Source of the DNA: Spirulina subsalsa CS-330
GTDB taxonomy: Bacteria > Cyanobacteriota > Cyanobacteriia > Cyanobacteriales > Spirulinaceae
Length of the DNA: 32,416 nt
Assembly: GCF_028330765.1 (NCBI RefSeq)
Contig: NZ_JAQMTY010000170.1
Location: 1-32,416 of the forward strand
Reading direction: 5' to 3'
This document shows, piece by piece, positions 1-7,840 of the stretch. Under the pieces are notes generated by a model, which made no database searches, was not told where the DNA came from, and saw only the letters and a list, made by a program, of their open reading frames with translations. Every line of letters begins with the position of its first letter. Position 1 is the stretch's first letter. Position numbers and translations under genes: made by a program.

Positions 1-125
1 AATTAAAGGACTCGCTGTCGCTCGATTTGTTTGTTGGTGCAAATTCATCTCGCCACTAAAAGGCACGTCCGCCGTTACCTTCGGTAACTCTACTCGGACT
101 CGCTTTATAGTGGGAGTCTTCTTTG
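1..125 (+). mobile_element. Right end of an IS200/IS605-type element (truncated by window edge)
   Basis: The stretch carries nested imperfect hairpins typical of the subterminal ends of IS200/IS605 elements. The outer stem is CCACTA (53-58) with TAGTGG (108-113). Inside it are GTCCG (67-71) with CGGAC (95-99) and a perfect GTTACC/GGTAAC hairpin (74-79, 83-88). A short open frame (positions 3-59) runs in from the window edge and stops at TAA inside the outer stem. This is the arrangement expected where a tnpB-like gene ends within its right-end structure. A related hairpin (CCCACTA...TAGTGGG) is at the other end of the window. The family assignment rests on structure only, because the transposase body is outside the window. 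Confidence 0.45.
3..59 (+). CDS. C-terminal tail of a possible TnpB-like protein (partial)
   Basis: An open frame of 18 codons plus TAA enters from the left edge and ends inside the right-end hairpin of the putative IS200/IS605 element. The tail reads LKDSLSLDLFVGANSSRH. It is too short to identify on its own. The assignment depends on the stop codon lying in the terminal hairpin, as is usual for TnpB genes, whose 3' end overlaps the guide (omega) RNA. Another frame (2-136) is also open, so the frame choice is uncertain. Confidence 0.25.
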   Translation, partial: LKDSLSLDLFVGANSSRH

Positions 126-176
126 CACATTTAAGATAATACAGGCAACCCAGGGATTTCTGATCAGCAGGAAACT

Positions 177-947
177 ATGGCTGATTCCAATTATGAAACC
201 TATTGCGACCCTGCGATCGCTCGGTATTATCAACAGATTCACCAGATCCAAGGGGCCGAATCGGTAATTCTAGACGAGTTACGAGAGGATCTGGCGAGGG
301 CGAGACTATTGGATATTGGCGTTGGGGGTGGGCGCACGACGCAATATTTTGCGCCTGTGGTGGCGGACTATGTGGGGATTGATTATTCAGAGGTGATGAT
401 TCAGGGGTGTCGGCAACGGTTCCCAAGCTATCGGTTTGAGCAGATGGATGGGCGGGATTTGGGGCAGTTTTGCGATCGCAGTTTTGATTTTGTCCTGTTT
501 AGCTTTAATGGGTTGGACTATGTGGGACATCGCGATCGCCTCCAAATTCTCCAGGAAATTCACCGCGTTTTACGACCAGGGGGCTATTTGTATTTCTCAA
601 GCCACAATCTCCAAGGCCTCGAACTCGCCTTTAACGCCGTTCAACACATAAGCTGGAATCCCCTCACGACCTACGTTAACCTGGTGATGTGGCTCTGTCT
701 CCGTCTGAAGAATCGGGGCATCACCGCAGCGCGGCTTAAAACCATGGAGACTGCGATCGTCCGCGACGAATCCCACAATTTTCGCCTTGCTCACTACTAC
801 ATCCGCCCCCAACATCAGCTTCAACAGTTGCAACCTTGGTTTAACACCGTCCGCGTCTTCGCCTGGCAAACGGGCCGCGAAATCTTCACCCCCCAAGACC
901 TCGCCACCCACACCGAGCAATGGCTGTACTATCTCTGTCAATCTTGA
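177..947 (+). CDS. Class I SAM-dependent methyltransferase
   Basis: This 256-residue protein has a Rossmann-type methyltransferase fold. Motif I is LLDIGVGGGRTT, followed by the acidic loop VGIDYSEVM, a motif with FDFVLFSFNGLDYV, and the post-motif HRVLRPGGYLYFSSHN typical of the Methyltransf_11/25 families. The region after about residue 150 is less conserved and probably forms the substrate lid. The ATG is preceded by an AGGAAA-like ribosome site. The substrate cannot be read from sequence. The gene stands alone between an insertion-sequence end and hypB, and no operon partner suggests a pathway. Confidence 0.85.
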   Translation: MADSNYETYCDPAIARYYQQIHQIQGAESVILDELREDLARARLLDIGVGGGRTTQYFAPVVADYVGIDYSEVMIQGCRQRFPSYRFEQMDGRDLGQFCDRSFDFVLFSFNGLDYVGHRDRLQILQEIHRVLRPGGYLYFSSHNLQGLELAFNAVQHISWNPLTTYVNLVMWLCLRLKNRGITAARLKTMETAIVRDESHNFRLAHYYIRPQHQLQQLQPWFNTVRVFAWQTGREIFTPQDLATHTEQWLYYLCQS

Positions 948-1095
948 GTCTAGAGGGGGAAAATTCTCACTAGATGTCGTACCTTAACGTTCCGGGTGGT
1001 GATTCTCTAAAAAGATTGTGAGTAATTGGGTGAGAGGGGGCGATCGCCTCTAGGCTAAAGACGAGCAACCTTAAATTACTGGAGGGGTCTTAACC

Positions 1096-1884
1096 ATGTG
1101 CGGAACCTGCGGCTGCCATAGCGAAAACGGCGTGACGATTCTCACCGCCGATCACGATCATCACCATCACCCCAGCGACGATCATACCCACGACTCCCAC
1201 AACCATCACCACACCCACGCCCCCACCACCCGCACCCTTAACCTCACTGAATCCGTCCTCGCCAAAAACGATCGCCTCGCCGAACGCAATCGCGGCTATT
1301 TCCTCGCTAAAAATCTGCTGGTATTGAACGTGATTTCCTCCCCCGGTTCCGGCAAAACCACCCTCCTCCAAGCCACCGCGAGCCAAGGCGGCCTGCGCTG
1401 CGGCGTAGTTGTGGGAGATTTGGAAACCGACAACGATGCCCAACGGTTCCGCGCCGCCGGGATTCCCAGTGTCCAAATCACCACCGGAACCCTCTGCCAC
1501 CTGGAAGCGGACATGGTGCTGACGGCGGCTCAACACCTCGACCTCGACGCGATCCAACTGCTGATCGTGGAAAATGTGGGCAATCTGGTCTGTCCGGCGG
1601 CCTATGACCTGGGGGAAACCCTGCGCGTCGTGCTGCTCTCCACCACCGAAGGCGAAGATAAACCCCTGAAATACCCCACCCTCTTCAAATCCGCCGATGT
1701 GGTGCTGTTGACCAAGCTTGATATTGCCGAGGCGGTGGGGTTTGATCAGGAGGCAGCGATCGCCAACATCCAAGCCGTCAATCCCACGGCCAAACTTTTC
1801 ACGGTCTCCGCCAAAACCGGCCTCGGCCTCGCCGATTGGTATCAATATCTCGAAGAACACTGTGTTGAGGGTGCGATCGTCTAG
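1096..1884 (+). CDS. hypB: Hydrogenase nickel incorporation GTPase HypB
   Basis: HypB is a GTPase that delivers nickel to the active site of NiFe hydrogenases, working with HypA. This 262-residue copy has the N-terminal CxxCGC nickel motif (MCGTCGC, Cys2/5/7) and a His-rich stretch (about residues 20-41) thought to store nickel. Its P-loop is SPGSGKTT (82-89), the Switch/metal-site segment is [10 protein letters not shown] with Cys134-His135, and a third ligand candidate is NLVCPA (Cys166). The G4-like motif is TKLD. A strong GGAGG-like site lies about 10 nt upstream of the ATG. No other hyp or hox gene is in the window, so hypB is detached from its usual cluster here. Confidence 0.95.
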   Translation: MCGTCGCHSENGVTILTADHDHHHHPSDDHTHDSHNHHHTHAPTTRTLNLTESVLAKNDRLAERNRGYFLAKNLLVLNVISSPGSGKTTLLQATASQGGLRCGVVVGDLETDNDAQRFRAAGIPSVQITTGTLCHLEADMVLTAAQHLDLDAIQLLIVENVGNLVCPAAYDLGETLRVVLLSTTEGEDKPLKYPTLFKSADVVLLTKLDIAEAVGFDQEAAIANIQAVNPTAKLFTVSAKTGLGLADWYQYLEEHCVEGAIV

Positions 1885-1959
1885 CGGAAAACTCCCAATG
1901 TCATAGTCAGGATTTCACACGATTGATAGTCTGTCATGTAAGCGTATCGCTCACCCGAA

Positions 1960-2658
1960 ATGCCCGAAACACCGTGGTTCACGAACCTTAACGACACACC
2001 TACCTATATGGTTGCCGACGCAGCCCGCTATATTCGTGTGCCCACCGTCACTCTCAGCACATGGCTCAACGGACGTACCTACACCACCAAAAACGGCAAA
2101 CGTCAAAGCCCGCCCCTCATCCAACGGCCCAACCCCAAAACCCCCCTGCTCAGTTTCAATAACCTCCTTGAAGGTCATGTCTTGCGCGTTATTCGAGAAA
2201 CCCACGGCATACCACTCTCCAAAGTGCGGGGTGCGATCGACTACCTCAGCCAAAAATTCGACACACCCCACCCCCTCATTCACAACCAATTCAAAACCGA
2301 CGGCGTAGACCTCTTCATGGAACGCGCTGATCTCCTGATTAACGTGTCGCGGGCCGGACAACTCGCCATCCGTGAAGTCATCCAAGACCTGCTCAAGCGC
2401 ATTGAGTGGGAAGACAATATTGCCGTCCGACTCTATCCTTTCATCAGCCCCATCGACCCCGCCGACAAAATCATCAGCATTGACCCCCGCTACTCTTTTG
2501 GTAAGCCCATCATCACCGCCACTGGAGTCCCCACCGATGTCCTCGCTGAGTTCTACAACGCAGGTGACTCCATCGAAGACCTAGCCGAAGATTACGACTG
2601 CACCCCCACTCAAGTCAGCGCCGCCATCCGGTTTGAGTCTTCGCGTCAAGCGGCATGA
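1960..2658 (+). CDS. DUF433-type antitoxin with N-terminal helix-turn-helix
   Basis: The 232-residue protein starts with a MerR-like DNA-binding segment (YMVADAARYIRVPTVTLSTW, near residue 13). It ends with a DUF433 domain (about residues 170-228) containing IDPRYSFGKPIITATGVP and the helix-turn-helix DLAEDYDCTPTQVSAAIRFE. DUF433 proteins are the antitoxin half of toxin-antitoxin pairs with PIN-like toxins. Its stop codon overlaps the next gene by 4 nt (ATGA), so the two are translationally coupled. An in-frame TAA 21 nt upstream of the ATG fixes the start. The extended form, with a full N-terminal DNA-binding half, fits an autorepressing antitoxin. Confidence 0.8.
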   Translation: MPETPWFTNLNDTPTYMVADAARYIRVPTVTLSTWLNGRTYTTKNGKRQSPPLIQRPNPKTPLLSFNNLLEGHVLRVIRETHGIPLSKVRGAIDYLSQKFDTPHPLIHNQFKTDGVDLFMERADLLINVSRAGQLAIREVIQDLLKRIEWEDNIAVRLYPFISPIDPADKIISIDPRYSFGKPIITATGVPTDVLAEFYNAGDSIEDLAEDYDCTPTQVSAAIRFESSRQAA

Positions 2659-3083
2659 TCCACCCGCAACCCCCCTACACCTACTTTCTTGACCACGCAC
2701 TCCCCAAGAGTGTCGCAACTACGCTCCGCAGCTTAGGATATGCCGTTGAACGACTCCAAGACCACTTTCCTGTCAATGCCCAAGATGTAGATTGGCTTCC
2801 CGTCGTTAGTCAACGCGGCTGGATCATCTTGACCAAGGATAAAAACATTGGCAAGCGCATCATTGAACTGGGAGCCGTAGCCAACTCAAACGCCCGTCTT
2901 TTTACACTCGTATCGGGCAATATTAGCTCTGCTGAGACCGCCCAAGTCTTTGCCAACGTGATCGGAAAATGTGAAGAAATCGTTCAGCAAGAAGCTGCTC
3001 CCTTTATCTTCAAAATTTATAAAGATGGCTCAGTAACACGGTGGCGCGACGCTAACACCATGCAGCAAAACAGATTGCCTTAG
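2655..3083 (+). CDS. PIN-like domain toxin (VapC45/DUF5615-like)
   Basis: This 142-residue protein reads as a compact PIN-like nuclease. It has an early acidic residue in FLDHALP, the conserved spacing LRSLGYAVERLQDHF, a central NAQDVDWLPVVSQRGWIILTKD-like core (quoted here as motif pieces DVDWLP and ILTKDKNIG), and then a divergent tail. Proteins of this type cleave RNA and are held in check by DUF433 or related antitoxins. It overlaps the upstream antitoxin gene by 4 nt. The target RNA cannot be inferred. I am confident of the toxin-antitoxin pairing but less so of the exact Pfam subfamily. Confidence 0.75.
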   Translation: MIHPQPPYTYFLDHALPKSVATTLRSLGYAVERLQDHFPVNAQDVDWLPVVSQRGWIILTKDKNIGKRIIELGAVANSNARLFTLVSGNISSAETAQVFANVIGKCEEIVQQEAAPFIFKIYKDGSVTRWRDANTMQQNRLP

Positions 3084-3210
3084 GGGTGAGGTCATGGAGT
3101 AGTACGACTATCATTGCTGTCTGTTGGCCTGCGAAAGGCGCGATCGCCTAGCTGAAGAACCCCCAAATCTGATAGCCTATCCTAAACGCTTTGGGAAGGG
3201 AAAAACAGTA

Positions 3211-4374
3211 GTGAGCATTCAAATTGGACGAGGGAAAACCGCACGGCGTGCATACGGGTTCGATGAAATCGCCCTAGCCCCCGGTCAATGTACCCTAGAC
3301 CCCGCCTTAGCCGATACCCGCTTCAGTATTGGTGGTATTGATTTAGAAATCCCCATCCTAGCCAGTGCCATGGATGGCGTTGTGGATGTCAAGATGGCCG
3401 CGCTCCTCTCCGAACTCGGTGCGCTTGGCGTGCTCAACCTCGAAGGCATTCAAACCCGCTACGCTGACCCCAACCCGATCCTCGATCAGATCGCCTCAGT
3501 GGGGAAAGACGAATTCGTCGGGTTAATGCAGAAACTCTACGCCGAACCGATTCAACCGGATCTGATTCGGCAGCGCATCCAGGAGATTAAAGCCCAAGGG
3601 GGTAAAGCGGCCGTTAGTCTGACCCCAGCCGGTGCATCTAAATTTGGGGCAGTGGTGGCCGAAGCCGGTGCGGATCTGTGCCTCATTCAAGCCACCGTCG
3701 TATCCACCTCCCACCTCTCCCCCGAAAACATTCAACCCCTCGACTTGGCGAAATTCTGTGCTGAAATGCCGATGCCCGTGGCCTTGGGGAACTGTGTCAC
3801 CTACGATGTGGCGCTGCAACTGATGCAGGCGGGAGCGGCGGCGGTGTTGGTGGGGATTGGCCCCGGTGCGGCCTGTACCTCTCGCGGTGTGCTCGGTGTG
3901 GGCGTTCCCCAAGCGACGGCGGTGGCAGACTGTGCCGCTGCCCGCGATGAATTTCACGCCCAAACCGGGAAATATATCCCGATTATCGCCGATGGTGGGA
4001 TTGTCACCGGGGGGGATATTTGTAAATGTATCGCCTGTGGTGCGGATGCGGTGATGATTGGTTCGCCCATTGCGCGATCGGCGGAAGCTCCCGGCCGGGG
4101 GTATCACTGGGGGATGGCAACGCCGAGCCCGGTGCTGCCCCGTGGGACGCGGATTAATGTGGGGACAACGGGGACGATTCAAGAAATCATGCGCGGCCCG
4201 GCTAAGCTCGACGACGGAACCCACAACCTCCTAGGGGCGTTGCAAACCAGCATGGGCACATTGGGAGCGAAGAACATCAAAGAAATGCAACAGGTGGAAG
4301 TGGTGATCGCGCCTTCTCTGTTGACGGAAGGGAAGGTTTACCAAAAGGCGCAACAGTTGGGCATGGGTAAATAA
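3211..4374 (+). CDS. guaB3: GuaB3 family IMP dehydrogenase
   Basis: IMP dehydrogenase converts IMP to XMP with NAD+, the committed step of guanine nucleotide synthesis. This 387-residue protein has the (beta/alpha)8 barrel without the CBS insert and starts with [20 protein letters not shown], the GuaB3 signature. The catalytic loop [10 protein letters not shown] carries the nucleophile Cys222. [23 protein letters not shown] and [16 protein letters not shown] follow as phosphate and flap segments. I chose GTG at 3211 because it gives the family length and has GGGAAGGG about 10 nt upstream. A longer frame opens at 3124 but its extra residues are unlike the family. The gene ends just before a strong terminator. 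Confidence 0.93.
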   Translation: MSIQIGRGKTARRAYGFDEIALAPGQCTLDPALADTRFSIGGIDLEIPILASAMDGVVDVKMAALLSELGALGVLNLEGIQTRYADPNPILDQIASVGKDEFVGLMQKLYAEPIQPDLIRQRIQEIKAQGGKAAVSLTPAGASKFGAVVAEAGADLCLIQATVVSTSHLSPENIQPLDLAKFCAEMPMPVALGNCVTYDVALQLMQAGAAAVLVGIGPGAACTSRGVLGVGVPQATAVADCAAARDEFHAQTGKYIPIIADGGIVTGGDICKCIACGADAVMIGSPIARSAEAPGRGYHWGMATPSPVLPRGTRINVGTTGTIQEIMRGPAKLDDGTHNLLGALQTSMGTLGAKNIKEMQQVEVVIAPSLLTEGKVYQKAQQLGMGK

Positions 4375-4410
4375 AGGGTTTTTGATCCAGATTGAAAACC
4401 GTATGATTGA

Positions 4411-4440
4411 GGGGGTTTGGTGTTCAAACCCCCGTTTTTT
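4411..4440 (+). terminator. Rho-independent terminator of guaB3
   Basis: A perfect 9-bp stem, GGGGGTTTG (4411-4419) with CAAACCCCC (4425-4433), has a 5-nt loop and is followed by GTTTTTT. It lies 37 nt after the guaB3 stop. Confidence 0.9.
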
Positions 4441-4512
4441 GTGGTTTATGTTTCTATTTTTGGCAATCTGTTCACTTTGTTATGGCGAATTGCAAAAAGA
4501 TGAGAACGCCAC

Positions 4513-4546
4513 CTCCCCCTTTTTAAGGGGGATTGAGGGGGATCTT
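4513..4546. repeat. Short C/G-tract palindromic repeat
   Basis: CCCCCTT (4515-4521) and AAGGGGG (4525-4531) form a hairpin followed by a second G-run (GAGGGGGAT). It resembles small CCCCCTTAAGGGGG-type repeats scattered in many cyanobacterial intergenic regions. It is not followed by a T tract on the plus strand. Confidence 0.45.
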
Positions 4547-4574
4547 TGTACCTTGTGTTTATGGAAACCGCTCT

Positions 4575-5732
4575 ATGACTCATCCGACGGTTTTGATTTT
4601 TAATAGTCTGCTGTTGCCGCCGTCTCAAACCTTTGTGCGGGATTTGACGGAGCAGATTCAAGATTTTACGGCTTATTATGTGGGGTCGCGGCGGGTGGCG
4701 GGGTTGGAGTTGCCGAACGATCGCACCCTCGTGATCAACCACGGCCAGCCCGGCGGCAAGGTGATTGAACAGTTATTTAAGCTGAGGGCGATCGCGCCTG
4801 ATTTTTATCGCCAATTGCAACGCCTTAACCCGGTGTTGATTAACGCTCAATTCGGCCTCAGTGGCGCGTTGATTCTCCCCTGGGCCGAACGCCTTAATAT
4901 CCCGCTCCTCGTCCATTATCGCGGCGCAGATGCCACCATCGACCCGAAGCAAGCCCGCTACCAATCCCTCAACCATTGGATCTATCACCGTCGCCTCGCT
5001 GCCCTCCAAGCGCGGGCGGCCCTCTTTTTACCCGTATCGGACTTTATCCGCCAACGGCTGTTAAATCAAGGCTTCCCCCCCGATCGCACGATTACCCATT
5101 ACGGCGGCGTGGATGTGCAGCGGTTCCAGGCTGATCCCGCCGTGGCACGGGAGCGGGTGGTGTTGTTTGTGGGACGATTGGCGGAAAAGAAGGGGTGTGA
5201 TGTGTTGATCCAAGCGATCGCCGCCGTCCAAGCCCAAGCGCCGGATGTGGAACTGATTTTCATCGGCGATGGCCCCCTCCGCGCTGACCTCGAAGCCCAA
5301 GCCAAGACGAGCCTTAAACGCTATCAATTCCTAGGGATGCAGCCGCCGGAAATGGTGAAAACCTGGATGAACCGCGCTCGCATTTTTGCCGCCCCCAGTG
5401 TCACCGCCGCTAATGGTGATTCCGAAGGATTACCCACGGTGATTGTTGAAGCTCAGGCCATGGGTTTACCCGTGGTGAGCACAATCCATGCGGGGATTCC
5501 GGAGGCGGTGATTCATGGTGAAACGGGATTCCTCACGCCAGAACGGGACGTGGACGGCCTCGCGCACCATTGTTTAGCGCTCTTGCAATCAGATGAACTG
5601 TGGGAGCGGATCAGTCGAGGGGGGCGATCGCACATGGAGCAGAATTTTAACCACATCACCCAAATCGCCTATCTCGAAGACCTCTATCGCGCCGTCCTCA
5701 ACGGTGAGCCACCCCAACCCCAGACCCGATAA
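4575..5732 (+). CDS. GT4-family glycosyltransferase
   Basis: This 385-residue protein has the two-domain GT-B architecture of GT4 retaining glycosyltransferases. The N-terminal acceptor half contains NAQFGLSGALILPWA and LLVHYRGADAT. The C-terminal donor half contains VLFVGRLAEKKGCDVLIQA, IFIGDGPLR and the nucleotide-sugar E-x7-E motif in SEGLPTVIVEAQAMGLP. It probably adds a sugar to a glycan or lipid, and the donor and acceptor are unknown. I use the ATG at 4575. The frame stays open to a TTG at 4533, but that extension lies inside a palindromic repeat. The gene is convergent with crtR, with only 3 nt between the stop codons. Confidence 0.88.
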   Translation: MTHPTVLIFNSLLLPPSQTFVRDLTEQIQDFTAYYVGSRRVAGLELPNDRTLVINHGQPGGKVIEQLFKLRAIAPDFYRQLQRLNPVLINAQFGLSGALILPWAERLNIPLLVHYRGADATIDPKQARYQSLNHWIYHRRLAALQARAALFLPVSDFIRQRLLNQGFPPDRTITHYGGVDVQRFQADPAVARERVVLFVGRLAEKKGCDVLIQAIAAVQAQAPDVELIFIGDGPLRADLEAQAKTSLKRYQFLGMQPPEMVKTWMNRARIFAAPSVTAANGDSEGLPTVIVEAQAMGLPVVSTIHAGIPEAVIHGETGFLTPERDVDGLAHHCLALLQSDELWERISRGGRSHMEQNFNHITQIAYLEDLYRAVLNGEPPQPQTR

Positions 5733-5735
5733 TCG

Positions 5736-6689
5736 TCACGGCGTGGAAGGCGATCGCCGTGCTGTCCACCATTTCACCCAAGCCCGTTGCCACGCCTGGG
5801 GTAAGCGAATCCCAATCAACACATCATAGAGAAACGTCCAAAAATCCCACTGGCTTTCAAAAATGCCCAACCGTAACGGGCTGCCCTTGGCTTCGAGGGT
5901 CGGTTTTACGAGGCTGTAGGCGTGCTGATATTTGTACCAGGGAATCGACGGCCAGAGGTGATGGACGAGGTGATAATTTTGCCCCAAAATCAGCAGATTC
6001 AGCAGCGGATTGGCATAGACCCGCGCATTTAACCAGCGATTCCGTTCCACAAAGGGGCGATGGGGTAAGTAATCAAAAAATAAACCCAACGCCATCCCGA
6101 CAATCCCGGCGGGCAAAAACCAATAGGTGACGATGTAGGAAAAAAACCCGTATTGCAACGATGCCCAGGTAATTCCCAATAAAAATGCCCGACTGAGGAA
6201 CCATTCCAGTAACTCATACTTGCGCCACAGTCGCCGCTGAAAAAAGAAAATTTCGTGATAAAAAAAGCGCGGCGCGATCAGCCAGAGCGGGCCAGCGGTG
6301 GAGACGAAATGATCCGGGTCGTTTTTCGGATCATTCACATGGGCGTGGTGTTGGAGGTGAACCCGTGTGAAGACGGGAAACGCGAAACCGATAATCAGGG
6401 CGCTGATGTGGCCGAGGGTGGCGTTCACGATGCGATTTGAGTGTGCTCCGTTGTGGCAGGCATCATGAATGACCGATCCGGAGAGATGAATCGCCACCAG
6501 GCTACAGGTGAAGCAGGCCCAATGCCACCAACCCCAGAGCCAAAACCCACAGTGAGCGCCGATCAGGAGGGCGATCGCACTCAGACAAAGCCACACATCA
6601 AGATTCAGTCCCCCCGGTGCATTGATCACATCACGGGGGATCAGGGAAGACGGCACAGTCGGGGCGGGGGCTTGCGCCTGCATAGTCAC
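5736..6689 (-). CDS. crtR: Beta-carotene hydroxylase CrtR
   Basis: CrtR adds 3-hydroxyl groups to carotene rings to make zeaxanthin-type xanthophylls. It is a di-iron membrane enzyme of the fatty-acid desaturase superfamily. The 317-residue product shows the three histidine boxes in order: HDACH (75-79), HLQHHAH (111-117), and H240 with HH243-244 in NYHLVHHLWPSIPW. Long hydrophobic stretches between them (about 31-73, 92-106, 164-207) are the membrane segments. Conserved cyanobacterial blocks such as NDPDHFVSTAGPLW and FFYHEIFFFQRRLWRK support CrtR over CrtW ketolase. The start may be Met1 or Met3. It is expressed away from the PEP-CTERM gene's terminator. Confidence 0.92.
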   Translation of the reverse strand: MTMQAQAPAPTVPSSLIPRDVINAPGGLNLDVWLCLSAIALLIGAHCGFWLWGWWHWACFTCSLVAIHLSGSVIHDACHNGAHSNRIVNATLGHISALIIGFAFPVFTRVHLQHHAHVNDPKNDPDHFVSTAGPLWLIAPRFFYHEIFFFQRRLWRKYELLEWFLSRAFLLGITWASLQYGFFSYIVTYWFLPAGIVGMALGLFFDYLPHRPFVERNRWLNARVYANPLLNLLILGQNYHLVHHLWPSIPWYKYQHAYSLVKPTLEAKGSPLRLGIFESQWDFWTFLYDVLIGIRLPQAWQRAWVKWWTARRSPSTP

Positions 6690-6768
6690 AATAGATGAAG
6701 GATAGTGAATTTTCTTGTCTGTATTTTAAGCGAGATTGGGGATGCTGAAGATATGGATGAAACGAAAA

Positions 6769-6794
6769 CCCCCGTGCGATCGCACGGGGGGACA
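6769..6794 (-). terminator. Terminator of the PEP-CTERM gene, built on a HIP1 palindrome
   Basis: A perfect 22-bp palindrome (6769-6790) has five C/G pairs at the base and GCGATCGC at its centre. On the minus strand it is followed by TTTTCG. It lies about 30 nt beyond the stop of the minus-strand PEP-CTERM gene and upstream of crtR, so it can separate the two transcripts. Confidence 0.7.
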
Positions 6795-6820
6795 GGCAAA
6801 GGCGGGAATCGGATTGAGCG

Positions 6821-7639
6821 TTAATGCTCAGATTTCGACGCATCCCGACGCTTCAGGAGGGTGGTTGCTGCCGCCGTTACCCCCAACAAGCCCAACAGAC
6901 TCGCCGGTTCGGGAACAGGCTGACTGCCCACGGTCATATCATCAAAGGCAAATTCATCCCCAGTCACCCCATTCATCCGGAAGTTCACTTGGTCAAAGGT
7001 TTGATTGCCGTTACCCACAAACCCAAAGTAAAAGGCTGACCCGTTAATCCCAGCCGTCTCACCATTGGGAATCAGGAGAGAACTGATCAGTTCGCCGCCC
7101 CGGTACAAATCCAGATAGGTTGTGGCATCATAATCACCCAAGTCATAGCCGTAGAACCCAAAGGCCGCCACTTCGGTATCAAAGTTAACCTGGAAGTCTT
7201 GCGCACCATTGGTCAGCCAATATTGCGTCCCGGAAGATGCGTTTCGCCCCTTCTCAATTTCGCGGAGGATATCGGCTTTGACGCTGGCGGGCGTGCCGGG
7301 ATCATCCAATAGGCTTTTATCAACCGTTTTCACTTCGGACGCGACACCTCCCCCGCTCAGGGTTGCCGTGGCAACATCATCAAAGAAAATATCTAAGGGA
7401 GCACCGGAGAAGGCCGCGAAGCCTTCAAAATCTTCCGTCCCTTTGTTGGTGATGTGGCTGAGGAATGCGGCTTCTGCGGCTTTGGAGTTAACGATATCGT
7501 CGAACGTATTGGCAAAGTCCGTGGGGTTAGGGTTTGCGTCTTGTCCGAAATAGATCGAGTAGGCGTGAGCGGGTAGGGCGGCGCTGAGGGATGCGATCGC
7601 TGTTCCGACAATTCCGAGGATGATTTTGGGCTGATACAT
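6821..7639 (-). CDS. PEP-CTERM sorting domain protein
   Basis: This 272-residue exported protein has an N-terminal signal peptide (IILGIVGTAIASLSAALPAHA). Its C-terminal PEP-CTERM tripartite signal has VPEPAS, a hydrophobic span (LLGLLGVTAAATTLL) and a basic KRR tail. That tail is processed by exosortase and marks proteins for the cell surface or matrix. The middle part is Asp/Gly-rich and beta-prone and has no domain I recognise. I use ATG at 7639. The longer frame begins with TTG three codons earlier. A CRP-like palindrome lies about 180 nt upstream, and a HIP1-based hairpin terminates the gene. Confidence 0.85.
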   Translation of the reverse strand: MYQPKIILGIVGTAIASLSAALPAHAYSIYFGQDANPNPTDFANTFDDIVNSKAAEAAFLSHITNKGTEDFEGFAAFSGAPLDIFFDDVATATLSGGGVASEVKTVDKSLLDDPGTPASVKADILREIEKGRNASSGTQYWLTNGAQDFQVNFDTEVAAFGFYGYDLGDYDATTYLDLYRGGELISSLLIPNGETAGINGSAFYFGFVGNGNQTFDQVNFRMNGVTGDEFAFDDMTVGSQPVPEPASLLGLLGVTAAATTLLKRRDASKSEH

Positions 7640-7800
7640 AAAACTCAATAATGGTAGTGTCTACGTAAATATCGCAGGAAACAAGGTCACTGCACTAACT
7701 TTAAAGTCTTGCTTAGTATCAGGATAAACACTGTAACCTGAATTCAGCAACGTTTTCTGCTAATACTTTAGCGAGAGAATTTTATTAGCTCTAATGTTAT

Positions 7801-7813
7801 CGGTCACTGACCG
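7801..7813. repeat. 13-bp inverted repeat between miaA and the PEP-CTERM gene
   Basis: CGGTCA-C-TGACCG is a perfect inverted repeat about 28 nt downstream of the miaA stop. It has no T tract in the minus direction, so a role as operator or weak terminator is open. Confidence 0.35.
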
Positions 7814-7820
7814 TAGCTCA

Positions 7821-7836
7821 CGTGATATAGATCACA
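7821..7836 (-). promoter_or_regulatory. CRP-like (SyCRP1-type) binding palindrome
   Basis: On the minus strand the site reads TGTGATCTATATCACG. This matches the TGTGA-N6-TCACA CRP consensus except for the last base. It lies just beyond the miaA stop and about 180 nt upstream of the PEP-CTERM start, so the PEP-CTERM gene is the likely target. The match is seen in sequence, and regulation by a cAMP receptor protein is inference. Confidence 0.35.
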
Positions 7837-7840
7837 TCCA

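Noticed and set aside
1090-1860. 256-codon minus-strand ORF
   Set aside because: It is the antisense of hypB, with Gly/Val/Ile-rich translation and no start signals.
3124-3210. Longer N-terminus for GuaB3
   Set aside because: Those codons begin with TTG, are unlike the family, and the GTG at 3211 gives the expected length.
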